Source: Tetraselmis striata (taxonomy: Eukaryota; Chlorophyta; Chlorodendrophyceae; Chlorodendrales; Chlorodendraceae). From it: a stretch of DNA of 64,000 bases. Location: NCBI GenBank assembly GCA_006384855.1, contig VCJN01001031.1, forward strand, positions 1 through 64,000, read 5' to 3'. This document shows positions 21,761 to 32,300 of the stretch, piece after piece (position 1 is the stretch's first letter; every line of letters starts with the position of its first letter). The position numbers were made by a program, and so were the translations under genes. Below the pieces are notes generated by a model. It worked only from the letters and a program-made list of their open reading frames with translations. It did no database searches and was not told the origin of the DNA.

Positions 21761-21887
21761 TTGAAATAAGGGCAAACGACAAAGGTGGACCCGCCCCGGG
21801 GGGCCAGACGACAAAAGTGGACGCTACCCAAGCAGCGGGTTTTAATCGAAATTTGTACTTGTACTGCTTCCCTGCTGTAAACGTAGG

Positions 21888-21935
21888 TGTGAGGATATAT
21901 CCTATACCCTCACTAGCCCTAATCATCATAGCACA
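21888..21935 (+). repeat. 5' LTR (about 48-52 bp)
   Basis: TG...CA repeat with TGTG/CACA ends; the next four bases (TTAG) also match the 3' copy, so the end is uncertain by a few bases. An imperfect palindrome around GGATATATCC lies inside. Confidence 0.8.
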
Positions 21936-22038
21936 TTAGCATCATAGCATCATTGATTCGTGGAAGATACTCAAACGAGGTCAAATCCACTCACAATATA
22001 CTAATATACCATATGCTTTCCGCCAGGAGTCTCCTGCA

Positions 22039-22614
22039 ATGTCAGGACTACCTGGTCGAGGATATGGTCGAGGCTCTAGACCTCCAAGGCAATCATATAC
22101 TGCAGGACATGGTCATGGAGGCCGGACTGCAGGCCGGGGTCGCACTCAAAGCCAGGCGAACCCCAGGCAACTACGATACAACCCAGAATATCTCTGGATT
22201 CACCCTGATGGTAGGCCAGTCTGCTCATATTGCAATGGTTCTGGTCACAATTTTTTGGCTTGCAAATGGAGACAGCAAGAGGCAGGAGATCCTGCCCAGC
22301 CATCAAAGAAACACTATAATGATCAAATGCTGAAGCGCCAGTCAGCCTGGAAACGGACACACCCTAACCAGGACTGGGCTCAAGCATGCCGTGAGGCTTA
22401 TGATAACCTGAGCATACATCTAGGCTTTCAGCCAGGCTCAGCGGATCTGCTGAATACAGCAGTGACACCCAACATGCTTCCAAAGCGTGAGGGTGGTGGT
22501 GGTGGCCGTGGTGATGGTCGAGGCCGCCGAGGCGGCCGAGGAGGCCGCTCTGGAAGAGGCGGCGGTAGAACCGCTGGCCGTAACCAGGGTGGCCGTGGTG
22601 GAGAGCACCCATAG
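22039..22614 (+). CDS. Zinc-knuckle, RG-rich Gag-like protein
   Basis: A 191-codon frame starting MSGLPGRGYGRG. It has RG-rich ends and one CCHC zinc knuckle, CSYCNGSGHNFLAC (Cx2Cx4Hx4C), in the middle. It should be the nucleocapsid part of Gag, which binds the element RNA. A capsid domain of normal size is not visible in the roughly 150 bases between the LTR and this frame, so the ORF is either a reduced Gag or what remains after an internal deletion. The next coding frame starts about 470 bases downstream. Confidence 0.75.
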   Translation: MSGLPGRGYGRGSRPPRQSYTAGHGHGGRTAGRGRTQSQANPRQLRYNPEYLWIHPDGRPVCSYCNGSGHNFLACKWRQQEAGDPAQPSKKHYNDQMLKRQSAWKRTHPNQDWAQACREAYDNLSIHLGFQPGSADLLNTAVTPNMLPKREGGGGGRGDGRGRRGGRGGRSGRGGGRTAGRNQGGRGGEHP

Positions 22615-23088
22615 GCCATAATTTAATACTTTAACCCACAGCAGTGGAGATCATGACGTCCGCAGCGCTCCCAAGAAGAGCGTGTCTGCTGAGGCACCGA
22701 CCCAGCAAACTGCAAACAAATCTGCAGTGTAATAGAAAGCATTGGCATCTAGCATCCTGACTAAGTAGAACATGTAAATATCTTTGCTATGTTTTGTGCC
22801 AATGCATGTCTCCTACTGTATGATTAAATGTTGCCATAGAGTGCATAAGCTCGCCGTAGTAATGCACTGAATTGACAGCAGCTTTGATTCGCGGTGATGT
22901 GGATTGTGGCCGTTCAGTTGATCTGTGCCAGGGGACGCTCTGGAGTGATCCTGAACGTGAGCCTGCTCCTGTCGCTTGCGGCAGGTTCACCAACAATCAG
23001 AGTTCATCAAAGTCGGCCGACGAACACATCCCTCTGATCATATCGCTGTAATAGCTGAACTTATACACTACTGTATGATTGAATATTA

Positions 23089-23793
23089 ATGGGCAAAACA
23101 CCAAAACAAGCCCTTACAGAGGATGTGGGACCACTGCGTAGAAAACGTAGGGTCGATGACACTCAGGATACACCTGTTGTGCATCATGTACTGGAGACAC
23201 AAAAGCGCAGAAGACGCAAACACAATAAACATCACTTTGCCACTGGTCAAAAAGGCAGCTCTCCTCGAGCGCCGCAAATGGAACCAGTTGAGCAATTAAT
23301 ATATCAGCAAAAGCCGCCAACCACGGTGGATAATGCTGTGCAAACGGAAACTCTCGAGTTCCGGGATATGCAGACTCAGGTTGAGGAGCTCATATCTGAC
23401 TATAATAACAGTATGACCAGGGCAATGAGTCCTAAGTCTGATCATAATGATGCAACAGCAACCATAACAGCAGGTACAACACCCCAGCATGACACCTACC
23501 CATCGTTCAATCAGAATGCTTGGGAGGAATTGAACATGATATGGGGGCCGTTCACCCTTGATGGGGCGGCAACTGCTGAAACTACAAAGGTGATGGACAG
23601 CTATTGTTCCCCAACTAACTCTTTCTTTGATGCTGACATTACTAACCATCATATGTGGCTCAATCCACCATTTGAGAAAATCTCTGATTTTATTGCCAGC
23701 TTCGAAAGAAAGCGCAGGCAGAACCCATACAATATCTGTGCAGTAATTGCAGTGCCCAAATGGAAAAACAATAAAAAGTTCAGCATATTCTGA
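23089..23793 (+). CDS. Methyltransferase-like domain, start of Gag-Pol
   Basis: A 234-codon frame with a basic N-terminus (KRRRRKHNK). From about residue 145 it carries a domain resembling phage/Dam-type adenine methyltransferases: IWGPFTLDGAA (151-161), MWLNPPFEKI (189-198, NPPF as motif IV) and ICAVIAVPKW. The frame stops at 23793, but the domain continues in the next frame with YRKIHHYPKGAYLYD. The equivalent protein of the chromovirus at 54081-55271 is uninterrupted there. The shift occurs at TAAAAAG (23772-23778), so it is either a mutation or a -1 frameshift site. Whether the domain is catalytic is unknown. DIRS-type elements carry a comparable domain. Confidence 0.7.
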   Translation: MGKTPKQALTEDVGPLRRKRRVDDTQDTPVVHHVLETQKRRRRKHNKHHFATGQKGSSPRAPQMEPVEQLIYQQKPPTTVDNAVQTETLEFRDMQTQVEELISDYNNSMTRAMSPKSDHNDATATITAGTTPQHDTYPSFNQNAWEELNMIWGPFTLDGAATAETTKVMDSYCSPTNSFFDADITNHHMWLNPPFEKISDFIASFERKRRQNPYNICAVIAVPKWKNNKKFSIF

Positions 23794-26162
23794 ACACCTA
23801 CCGTAAGATCCACCATTATCCAAAGGGTGCATACTTGTATGACATCCCTGATCCCAAAAACCATAAAGAGCGGATACCAATGGGTCCGACTCCATTTTCA
23901 GTCGATGTATATTTGGCTGATCATACTGTGGAGGACAGAGTGCGTGATAAAGCGCACAACATAACAACACAATATCAAATCCCCACAGCAAATTTTACCT
24001 CTCAGACTGTTGAAACAGATCTGTTGAAAGCAAAGGCTAAAATCAAGGCCAATAATGATATCCTGTCTGATCAAGTTGAAATACTGATTGACAGTGCTGC
24101 CCAGCGAGAATTCATCTCGTGGGATATTGTACAAAAATATGACTTGCCGGTGAAATTGCTGGATCAAGCAATAAAAATACAACTGGCAGATGGCACATCA
24201 TATAAAATCTCTCGACACTATGTAACATTAACGCTTCATTTTGAGGCTGGTTATACCACAGAGGCTAATTTTATTTGCCTCCCCAGTAACAATAACTGGG
24301 ATGTCATATTAGGCATTCCATGGCTCAGAAAAAACAACCCAGATATCCACTGGGATGATGGAACTATACATGAAAGACAAACAGATGCTACACTGTTTGG
24401 CTGTGAGATCCAACCCAGACCAGCAGTAGTTAGCATACTGTCGGCAAATCAGATGGCTAAGCTGCTACACATCTCTGCTGAACCAATCAAAAATGCAGAG
24501 GCGGCATCATTCTTTATAGCCACTCTGAAAGAAGACTTTATTCCTACCCAGACATCACAAATGAAAACGGATGATCTGCAGGTACACACTGACTTTGGCC
24601 CACAATATGATGAAAAAATATTGAATATAATCAAACAATATGGCCATGATAAAGATACTTTGACTGACCTGCCACCGAGCAGAGGGAAGTTTGATCATAG
24701 TATACCAATTATACCTGATGCTAACCCGCCAAAAGGGCACATTTATAAAATGTCTCCTGCGGAGCTAACTGAGTTGAAAAAACAACTAACACAGTACCTG
24801 GAGAAAAACTGGATCCGACCCAGTTATTCGCCATTTGCAGCTCCGGTACTCTTTGCCAGAAAATCTGATGGCACTCTCCGGATGTGCATTGACTATAGAT
24901 CACTGAACAAAATAACACTGGGTACACAATATCCCTTGCCCAGAATTGATACTATATTGGACCGTATTGCCACTGGCAAATGCTGGACCTGCTTAGACTT
25001 GTCCAAAGCATATCATCAGATCCGAGTGAAAGAGGAAGATGTCTATAAGACATCCTTCATCACTCAGTTGGGTCAATTTGAGATGAGAGTCCTGCCGTTT
25101 GGGCTGAAAACAGCACCAGGAGGATTCCAATCATATATTAACGCAGTGTTCAATGGCACTGCTGATCACACACACCAAGACACAAATATCCTTGATGATT
25201 TTGTGATCTGCTATCTTGATGATATAATCATATTCAGTGACACTCCGGAGCAACATATTGACCATATTGATCAGGTACTTGCGAGACTGCACAAACACCA
25301 TTTGTACCTGAATCCCCGGAAATCACAATGGGGCAAAAAGCAAATAATATATCTGGGTCACCGTATAACGGAAAAGGGTAAATTCCCTGACCCTGAAAAA
25401 ATAAAAGCAGTCACAGAATGGCCGGTACCAAAATCTGTCACAGATGTCAGGGCCTTCTTAGGCTTTGTAGGATATTATCGATCATTTATTGAGGACTTTG
25501 CTGCAATAGCAAAGCCCCTATTTGATCTGACAAAAAATAATATATTTCCGGCCTGGACTGACACCCACCAACATGCTTTTGATCGCCTAAAATATAAAAT
25601 GACACACGCCCCGATTCTAATGAATCCCATCACTGGCCCGGACGCAGAGTTCGTGGTCACAACTGATGCCAGCAAATATGCTGTGGGCGCGGTGCTCATG
25701 CAAAAAGACCCCAATGCCGGACAGCTGCGTCCTGTAGCTTACCTGGCAAAGGTCTTGAGGGGTGCGCAACTGCGCTATTCCACCTATGATACTGAATTTT
25801 TGGGAGTAGTGATTGCTCTCCAACATTGGCGACATTATTTGAAAGGGTGTAAACATTTTACCGTAGTCACTGACCATACCACCCTCCGTCATCTGCCGAC
25901 ACAAGAAAAGCTCAGCAGAAAACATGCTGGCTGGTCCCAAATTATATCACCATATATGGACAACATGGACATTGTCTATAAAAAGGGATCTCAAAATATG
26001 GCAGATGCACTGAGCAGGAGACCAGATCTAAAAGATCTGAAGGCATCATTGGATGCATACTATATGCAGACCTTTGAAGAGGATCTGGAGCACATCACTG
26101 AATGGCTCAATCTTACCACTGTCTCGATACAGTTGGATAAACAATTCCTCAACAATATATAA
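23779..26162 (+). CDS. Pol: protease, reverse transcriptase, RNase H
   Basis: The frame is open from about 23778 (first ATG 23838) to TAA at 26160-26162. It begins with the end of the methyltransferase-like domain. The aspartic protease site is LIDSAAQREF (DSAA in place of the usual DSGA). The RT has LRMCIDYRSLN, LDLSKAYHQIRV, MRVLPFGLKTAP and CYLDDIIIF (YLDD catalytic box). RNase H shows VVTTDASKYAVGAVL, DTEFLGVVIAL and VVTDHTTLRHL. Together these make and mature the element DNA. The TAA separates it from the integrase frame, which follows in the same phase ten bases later; in most relatives Pol is one polyprotein, so the stop is probably a mutation. Confidence 0.92.
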
Positions 26163-26171
26163 TTAAAATAT

Positions 26172-27650
26172 ATGCAGGACCCAAAATTGAACAAAGACAA
26201 GCTACCCCCTGGAGTACGATATGACCACTATACTGAATTGTATATGGTAGCTGATAAAATATATATTCCTGCAGATGATGAGCTCAAAAAGAGCATCATC
26301 AAAGAACATCATGATATTAAGACGGCTGGCCATAACGGTATTCTCAGAACTGAGAAATTGATCAAAAGAAATTTTTGCTGGCCGCACATGCACCAAAACA
26401 TAAAAACATATATCCGAAACTGTAAAGTCTGTAAGCTGACAAAGCAGCATACACAGGCTCCAGCAGCGGCTTTACAACCACTGCCAACACCTACTGTACC
26501 ATGGGAATATTTCAGTCTTGACTTTATCACAAATTTACCATCAGTGGATGGTTATGACTGTATTGCCACTTTTGTGGATTTATTCACAAAGCAGGCTCAC
26601 TTTGTACCCTGCCAAAAAGCCATCACGGCTCCTGAATTGGCACAATTATACATTAAAAACATATACAAACTCCACGGTCTCAGTACTTGCATGGTAGGAG
26701 ACCGGGACACAAAATATACATCATCATATTTCCAAGAACTGTTCAAACAGCTTGGTACAACATTGAACCTCAGTACTGCTTATCATCCGCAGACTGATGG
26801 ACAGACTGAAATATTGAACAAAATAATTGAGCAGTTGCTGCGAGCTTTCTGCTACAATAACCAGCAGGACTGGGTGAACTACCTGTCACTCGCTGAGTTC
26901 AATTACAATAACACAGAATCATCAACAACAAAGTTTACTCCATTCCAGGCAATATATGGCTTCCATCCTCGGTTGCCCATAGATATTGTAAACCCCAAAA
27001 CTGGAGTGAGAGAGACAACAATAGACATTCTGTCGAAAATTCAGGATATACACAATCTGGTGCATGAAAACATTATAATTGCCAAAGAATACCAAAGGCA
27101 TTACCATGATAAAAACAATAAACAGCCGATCACATTTCAAATCGGTGATAAAATAATGATAAAAACAGACGATATGATTATACGCGGACAAAAATGTCCC
27201 AAGCTCAAACAACGATATGTAGGACCATATGAGGTCATCGAACAGGTGAATCCTCAGGCCTACAAAATACAATTACCACCTGAGCTTGAGTGCCACCCAG
27301 TATTTCATGTCTCCAAGCTGAGACCCTGGGACACCGTATCTGCACAAACTGATATTCCTGATGCCTTGATTGGCAGACAGACACGCAGAACGGATGATCC
27401 GATCATTGCGGACATCACTGACTGTAAATTGGCACTATATCCCAGACTGTATGCAAAGGGCAAAGCCTTGCTATTTAAAGTAAGGTTCCACAATTTCCCC
27501 GCAACCGGAGATGACTGGATGCCCTACGAAACAATGCGGTATTCACCGCTAATGCAGCATTATATGCTGTCGGAACAATACAAACATATCTCGACCTCAC
27601 CAGCATACATTGCTGCTAAGGCGAGCTACCCGCAACGGTTCCCACCGTGA
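26172..27650 (+). CDS. Integrase with chromo-like C-terminus
   Basis: A 492-codon frame. The HHCC zinc-binding domain is seen as EHHDIKTAGHNG followed by CKVCKLTKQH. The DDE core has SLDFITNLPS, VGDRDTKYTS and the region after YHPQTDGQTEILNK. The GPY/F module reads RYVGPYEVIEQVNPQAYKI. The C-terminus (LFKVRFHNFPATGDDWMPYE and following) looks like a diverged chromodomain, which in chromoviruses directs integration to marked chromatin. The frame follows Pol after a single TAA and ends about 35 bases before the 3' LTR. Confidence 0.92.
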   Translation: MQDPKLNKDKLPPGVRYDHYTELYMVADKIYIPADDELKKSIIKEHHDIKTAGHNGILRTEKLIKRNFCWPHMHQNIKTYIRNCKVCKLTKQHTQAPAAALQPLPTPTVPWEYFSLDFITNLPSVDGYDCIATFVDLFTKQAHFVPCQKAITAPELAQLYIKNIYKLHGLSTCMVGDRDTKYTSSYFQELFKQLGTTLNLSTAYHPQTDGQTEILNKIIEQLLRAFCYNNQQDWVNYLSLAEFNYNNTESSTTKFTPFQAIYGFHPRLPIDIVNPKTGVRETTIDILSKIQDIHNLVHENIIIAKEYQRHYHDKNNKQPITFQIGDKIMIKTDDMIIRGQKCPKLKQRYVGPYEVIEQVNPQAYKIQLPPELECHPVFHVSKLRPWDTVSAQTDIPDALIGRQTRRTDDPIIADITDCKLALYPRLYAKGKALLFKVRFHNFPATGDDWMPYETMRYSPLMQHYMLSEQYKHISTSPAYIAAKASYPQRFPP

Positions 27651-27685
27651 ATCTGTTGACTCAGATTCATCAGAGCGGGGTGGAA

Positions 27686-27733
27686 TGTGAGGATATATCC
27701 TATACCCTCACTAGCCCTAATCATCATAGCACA
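27686..27733 (+). repeat. 3' LTR (about 48-52 bp)
   Basis: Identical to the 5' LTR over its whole length and preceded by a purine-rich tract. Identity of the two LTRs fits a recent insertion. Confidence 0.8.
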
Positions 27734-27738
27734 TTAGG

Positions 27739-29370
27739 CGCGTAGCGCGCGCCCGTCGGATGACGGGCTGCCCCCGCGCCCTGTCGGCCGCATCGCGCCG
27801 CCTGATATATCAGGCACGGCGCCTGCTGGCCTGTAATCAGATCATACTTGACCACCACCATAGCGGAATAGCCACCACCAGCGCACATTCCCTCACAGAA
27901 GGGCAAGGATTAGTATCATACTAATTACAGTAACAGGATTAGTATTACTATTATAATATAGGGTCTGCGCGTACCTGTACTCATACTAACGCCGTCGGTA
28001 CCCGTACGCCCCGCTTTCGAATTTACAAGCAGGCGACTTTGACCCGATTGCTGGCCTGGCGGCGGGATCGTCCATTCGTCTGCTCGGCGCACCATGGTCG
28101 CCGAGTCAGTGGCGCTGACTCGCAAAAGCCAAACGCCCGTTATTGAACCGTAGCCTTTGGTAAAGGCGCTTCACCATGTCGTCGCCGTCGGACAGCGACG
28201 ACGACTTCCAGGCCGTGTGGCTGGGCTGTAAGCCGGCAAAGCTGTGGTGTTGTATCGGGCCGGCTCATCGTGTCGTTGCTAAATCGCGGGATCGCGTCGG
28301 CCGCCGGGCGCCGCGCGCGACATTATTCGCCGCTGCGCGGCCGGTACCAGTACGGGGACCGTACCCTACCGATACTGTTCAAATTTGATTTGACGCGAGG
28401 AGTCATCGCAGGGACTACCGGTATAATACGGGTACTCGTACCGACAGGGTCGGGATGTGAACAACCCTGAGAACCCTGCCGGTATATGGCAGGATAGAGC
28501 CAGGGTTTTTGGTGCCCGTACACGACATGAAAATAGGCTTGATTCATCCGTGGATTTTCGCAGTAATATTCTAGTCGTAAGTCTCGCTGGGTCCACTGCT
28601 TTTGTCGCCTGGCCCCCCGGGGCGGGTCCACCTTTGTCGTTTGCCCTTGAAATAAAGGGCGGAGATTCGAGGGAGTGCCAAAAGAGTAATCTCAGATTAC
28701 AAAAAGGGGACCGCCGAAAGTGGGAGCATGAATCACAAAGTATAGTTACCCCGTCGACATGCTGTTCCGCTGGGAGTTCATATCGCATAAATACGGGATT
28801 TTTAGGGGGGGTGCGGGCCGGGGGGGGGGGGGGGGGGGGGGGCGGGGGCTCCGTCGCCACCAACGTACTCGTTTCTGCCACAATCACTGGCAGCACTTGG
28901 CCTGGGGTGATAGTCGGGAGCCAAACCAACAGCCGTCTCGATTGCGGCCCGCGGTCTACTCGACCAGGAGAGTAAGCAGCGCGGTGCGGACTGCCCGTGG
29001 CACTTGCCGGCAGCACTCTTATCGCAGCAGCGGGTGGCCGCCGCTGCCTGTTGCCCCGCTGCCGCGGTGCGTCTTCATCTCCCGCTGCTAGGTTGGTGCC
29101 GCGACCAGTGGCGCTGCTGATACCCGGGTATTCGCCTCGTCCCTCGTGGCCGTGCACACGCCGAGCGGGCGCCTCCTTGCGCTGTTGCCCCCGGGCGGTT
29201 TCCCCTCCGCTCCGTGCCAGGGGCACCTACGCACATAACGTCAGTATAGGCGGGCGTGCTTCGCAGAAAGAAAAGCAGCGGCAAGGCAGAGGGAGGTGGG
29301 GACGGAAGAGCGAGACGAAGGGAGGGGGCATTTCATTAATGTGTTGTAAATATCAACACCGGCATTGCAG
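27739..29370. other. Repeat-rich region upstream of the armadillo-like gene
   Basis: Contains GC-rich inverted scraps (27738-27850), short TA-rich repeats with GGTACCCGTAC-type motifs (27950-28480), and an inverted copy (about 28590-28650) of the 60 bases that follow the YR element at 21762. A 23-base G run lies at 28820-28842. A frame starting MSSPSDSDDDFQAVW at 28176 could be the first exon of a gene, but no downstream splice partner is convincing. Missing 5' exons of the armadillo-like gene may lie here. Confidence 0.35.
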
Positions 29371-32300
29371 GGTGCCCTGTTTGGTGTATGCCCAGGCGGC
29401 ATCTGGTGTCTTGTACGAGCTGCTGGCCGCATCAACTGGCCCGGATCTCAGGTATGTTGACCGCCGCCACTGCAGGTTAAGGCAGGTGCTGCTAGTGGCG
29501 GCATGCTCACGTGCCCACCCAGCCCACCAAGCCTGATGGGGGAGGCTAGATCCGCGGCGACGTCGGTCCACCTGCGCGTGGGGGGCAGTGCCGCTGGGGA
29601 CGACTCCACCGGGAAGCAACCGCTGGCATCCCTGAGCGGCGCTGTGCAACCTGCTGCGGCGGATCCCTTGCCCATGGACGCACTCGCATCCGTAAACGGC
29701 ATGCAGAGCTTCTTTGACGCGCTCAGGCGCACCTCCAGTGTGAGCAACCTACCGGCGTCTGCAGAGGACTTCGCAGAGGAGAACCCTCCCGGACTTTTGA
29801 ACACGATTGCAGACCAAGGGTCGACAGCTTGGATGGGGATGCCAGACGACGTGGTAGGGTTTGCGACCGCCAGCAAGCAAGAGCAGAATAATCCCGGGCG
29901 CAAGCAGAGCAGCCGCGTGGGCCGCTCGTCCAGCTTGCCGGCACCGCCTACTAGCTCGAGTGGCAAAGTGGAAGACTCATGCTCAGGAAGGGATGCCAGC
30001 GGGGGCTTCATGGACTACCACGACCAGCTCGCTGACCTCAGGAGCGAGTTGCATGTGCGGCCACTGGCGCTGACGGCATGCGTTGCGGGTAGGGAGGCGC
30101 GGTATGGGCGGAGGCGGGTGAGGGTAGAAGCCATCCTGAGCGTCTGTGCTGCATTGTTCCAGGAGGCAGACGAAACCGATGGCAGGCCCAAGATGCGCGG
30201 GAGCCACGCAAGGCCGGAGCTGGATGACGGCTGGCTACAGTCCGCCATCCAGAGGGTGCGCCCACCCCCTCCCCAGCCAGCCAGCCCCACTTTATCCCCT
30301 GCTACAGCTGTACCATGTAGCAGCTCTTCGATGGCCCCCTAAACTGTGTGGCGGTTTGTGGATGATGAAGAGCGGCGCAGACGAGAGCGTCGCGGGCGGC
30401 GTCAGCGGCGACCCAGACTCAGTGGAGAAAGAAGAGTTGAGCTTCTGGACGACGCTTGATGAGGAGGAGGATAGCAATGTGGGCTCCAACCATGCCGCGC
30501 TGCCGCCTGCAACGCGAGCTGCGCCGTGTGAGGCGTCTTCCCTAACGACAGGCAGCAGCGGCCACGCAGGGGACTGCATGCCCGCCGAGAACCGTGCCAC
30601 CCAGGTTGGGGGCCACAGCCTCTGCCCCGCGCAGCCGAGCGGCAGCGCCGCCCCGGGCTCCGTGCAGGGCATGCTCGAGCCCTGGCTCGCCCTGGAGTGC
30701 ATCGACACCTCGCGCGTGGATTCCGAACCCAGCAGCGACGATGACAGCTCCGTCGACCTGGACGCAGGTGTGACGGGCTGCCCTTGGTGCTCTGCCGCCT
30801 CTCAGACTTGTTGCCGCTGTGACGCATATGACACCGCAGCGCTCTCATCATCTCTGACGGCTGCATGCTGCGTCCGCAGTGCACTCCTATGACGATACGC
30901 CGTGGCCTCCACTGGAGGTCGCGATCACGCGGGAAGAGCTCGATTTTGACACCAGCCCACGGCCTCAGGTGAGCACCGCCTATCACCGATAGGCGTGCAG
31001 CAGAAAGGGGTGAGTGGGCACGCCAGAGTTGGGGGGAGGGGTTTCTCTTTGATCTGACCCCCTGACTCACTCGCCGCTCCCCTCATACGCGCGACCATGA
31101 GGTCGGGGTGTCTCAGCCCAGCAGCGCCCCTGCAAGGAGGTCCCACCGGCACCAGCGGTCACACACGGCCGACATGGACTCCGGGTGGGACGGGTTTTCC
31201 CGGACCTCGGACGCCATGTTCGGCAACACACACCTGCACGACATGTCAGCCTCAGCCACAGCTGACAACCTTATCCACTTGGCGCCGACTGGCATCCCTC
31301 CGGGTGGCCCGGCCCCAGGTACGTGCCCCCACTCAGACGGTGGAGCATCCGACCCCTCACTGCCTCGGCGCGCTGATTGTAGGCGATGTGCATGTCATGC
31401 CCCCAGGCACCTTGCCGTCGGCTATGGACCCGCACGCTGCGTTCTGGGCGCAGCAGCTCCGGATATCCGCGTTGGCGCTGTCGCCGCGCGCAGACGCCGC
31501 TAGCGCGTCAAACCCATCCTTCGCGGATCTGCGGGCCAGGGCGCAGGACGAGATCAAGCTCAACGCCATGCTGGCGGCGGTGGCCACTGGTGCGACCCTC
31601 CCTCCCTCCCCCCCCCCCCCCCCCCCAAACACACACACACAGACCGCCAACCATCTTGATGCAGCGCTGATTTTCAGCTTCTGTAACCACACCATGGGTT
31701 CGCTTTGCACTATTGTTTGCTGGAGGTAGAGACAGACAGAGAGAGAGAGGGAGAGCAATTTGACTGCTTTGAATGTATTTCTGGGAATCTATCAGAATAC
31801 CACGCGAATTGGCGATCTCCGTTCCTTTCGTGATTTCATTTGGACGTCAAGCCTAAACCAGCGGGAACTGAAAGACCGCCAATGTTGCAGTTGCGCATTA
31901 GCGCTCTGGAGCTTGCATGAGGCGGTGGTCCAATTTTTTTTTGGCATAGATTGACCTACGATGCGACGGTCAATGCATCGACAATGCGACGTGGATGGTG
32001 TTTCGGGGGGGGGGGGGGGGGGGGGGGGGGGGGAGGGGGGCGTTCCGGCGTTTGCGGCGTTCCGGCCGTGGTACCATGATACTTTACGTTGGGTTGCTCC
32101 AGCACAACTTACAGCACGCACGATCTGACTTGATGGTTCGATATGGTAAAATTAGGTAACCAAAATAAGTTCCGACCCGTGAACTCACTCAATTGTAGTG
32201 GCAGTAGGCGGTGTTGGCGATTCCACCTGTGACTTGCGCGCGGCTGCGTTCTGCGCGTGCATCAGGTGGCACACGAGAGGACGTCCTTGCTGCCGCAGAC

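Larger units (their letters stand above)
21888..27734 (+). mobile_element. Ty3/gypsy-type LTR retrotransposon with very short LTRs
   Basis: Direct repeats TGTGAGGATATATCC... occur at 21888-21935 and 27686-27733. They end in CACA and are flanked by TAGG (21884-21887 and 27735-27738), a likely 4-base target duplication. A purine-rich tract (AGCGGGGTGGAA) abuts the right LTR. Order inside: small zinc-knuckle ORF, methyltransferase-like domain, protease, RT, RNase H, integrase, chromo-like end. That is the Ty3/gypsy (chromovirus) order. The element is clearly AT-richer than its surroundings. LTRs of about 50 bases are far below the usual hundreds. The coding frame has one shift (about 23775) and one stop (26160). 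Confidence 0.9.

Noticed and set aside
28176-28388. MSSPSDSDDDFQAVW frame as first exon of the armadillo-like gene
   Set aside because: The acidic start is plausible, but no donor and acceptor pair joins it in phase to the exon at 29371 with confidence.
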